This document shows, piece after piece, positions 5,024 to 5,124 of a DNA stretch of 5,124 bases. The notes under the pieces were generated by a model, which was not told where the DNA came from, did no database searches, and worked only from the letters and a program-made list of their open reading frames with translations. Source of the DNA: an uncultured Actinomyces sp. Lineage in GTDB: Bacteria > Actinomycetota > Actinomycetes > Actinomycetales > Actinomycetaceae. A program made the translations under genes and the position numbers. The stretch is taken from the NCBI GenBank assembly GCA_938028585.1, contig CALIZH010000154.1:1-5124 (forward strand), given 5' to 3'. Positions within the stretch are counted from its first letter, which is position 1. The number at the start of each line of letters is the position of its first letter.

Positions 5024-5124
5024 TTATTTATCGAAGGGATTTTCATATTCCTTCAAACTTAATTTATCCTGAGCTATATCGGCGTTTTCTTGTTCTCGAA
5101 TATATTTTCTTATTGTCGCCTCAT
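5024..5124 (-). CDS. tnpA: IS200/IS605-family Y1 transposase, C-terminal end
   Basis: Only the last 33 codons and the TAA (5026-5024) are in the window; the gene starts beyond 5124. The visible tail begins EATIRKYIREQENADIAQ, continues with DKLSLKEYENPF and ends DK. This matches the C-terminal helix and tail of IS200-type TnpA proteins, where an EATI-x-x-YI-x-x-QE helix is followed by a KEYE-PF tail. TnpA is a small single-tyrosine (Y1, HUH) enzyme that cuts and rejoins single-stranded DNA at hairpin-flagged ends. The catalytic HUH motif and tyrosine lie outside the window, so activity cannot be judged. Confidence 0.75.
   Translation of the reverse strand, partial: EATIRKYIREQENADIAQDKLSLKEYENPFDK

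Larger units (their letters stand above)
4756..5124 (-). mobile_element. Downstream end of an IS200/IS605-family element (partial)
   Basis: The transposase C-terminus at 5024-5124 and the hairpin-rich tail below it mark the end of an IS200/IS605-family element that runs out of the window to the right. Such elements carry no terminal inverted repeats. They have subterminal hairpins, move as single strands and leave no target duplication. The exact end is not visible: it must lie between about 4741, where ATPase similarity stops, and the strong hairpin at 4880. No tnpB is seen in the visible part. The tail of 140 to 280 bp after the transposase stop seems long for an element of this kind. Confidence 0.6.

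Noticed and set aside
1..5124. CRISPR array, tRNA or rRNA
   Set aside because: No regularly spaced direct repeats and no cloverleaf or rRNA-like sequence were seen. The short repeats are isolated hairpins.

Overview
The window is a bacterial accessory region, probably a defence island or the edge of a mobile element. The host cannot be named from the sequence. The two large genes and the DUF4160 gene are AT-leaning. The stretch from about 3752 to 4740 is clearly GC-rich and looks like debris of a different replicon. Its RepA-like AAA ATPase resembles copies I associate with mobile elements of actinobacterial or clostridial gut anaerobes (recall, low confidence). Strong GGAGG-type ribosome binding sites precede SIR2, HerA and the ATPase.

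Layout. 1-83: window edge, no supported gene. 84-368 (-): a short DUF4160 protein whose natural start appears to be an ATA codon behind a good ribosome binding site. 369-597: intergenic, with a strong minus-strand intrinsic terminator (399-433) and a long-range 9-bp inverted repeat (440-448 with 526-534). 598-3637 (-): an intact two-gene operon in which a SIR2-family NADase gene is followed 16 bp later by a HerA/FtsK-like hexameric ATPase gene. 3638-4071: the operon leader, then a GC shift and remnants of small genes on the + strand. 4072-4755 (+): a RepA-like AAA_25 ATPase gene broken by two frameshifts and cut short at its C-terminus. 4756-5124: the downstream end of an IS200/IS605-family element, with the last 33 codons of its Y1 transposase on the minus strand followed by a hairpin-rich non-coding tail.

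Function. The SIR2 and HerA pair matches the anti-phage arrangement known as SIR2-HerA (Nezha). In characterised members the two proteins form one large complex that depletes NAD on infection and so stops phage growth. Both proteins here keep the visible catalytic motifs, and the pair reads as a single transcription unit ending at the terminator near 407-433. The flanks are decaying mobile DNA, consistent with horizontal acquisition. The system is known rather than new. The less expected signals are the ATA start of the DUF4160 gene, the structured tail of the IS200-like element, and the hairpin that covers the ribosome binding site of the broken ATPase gene.
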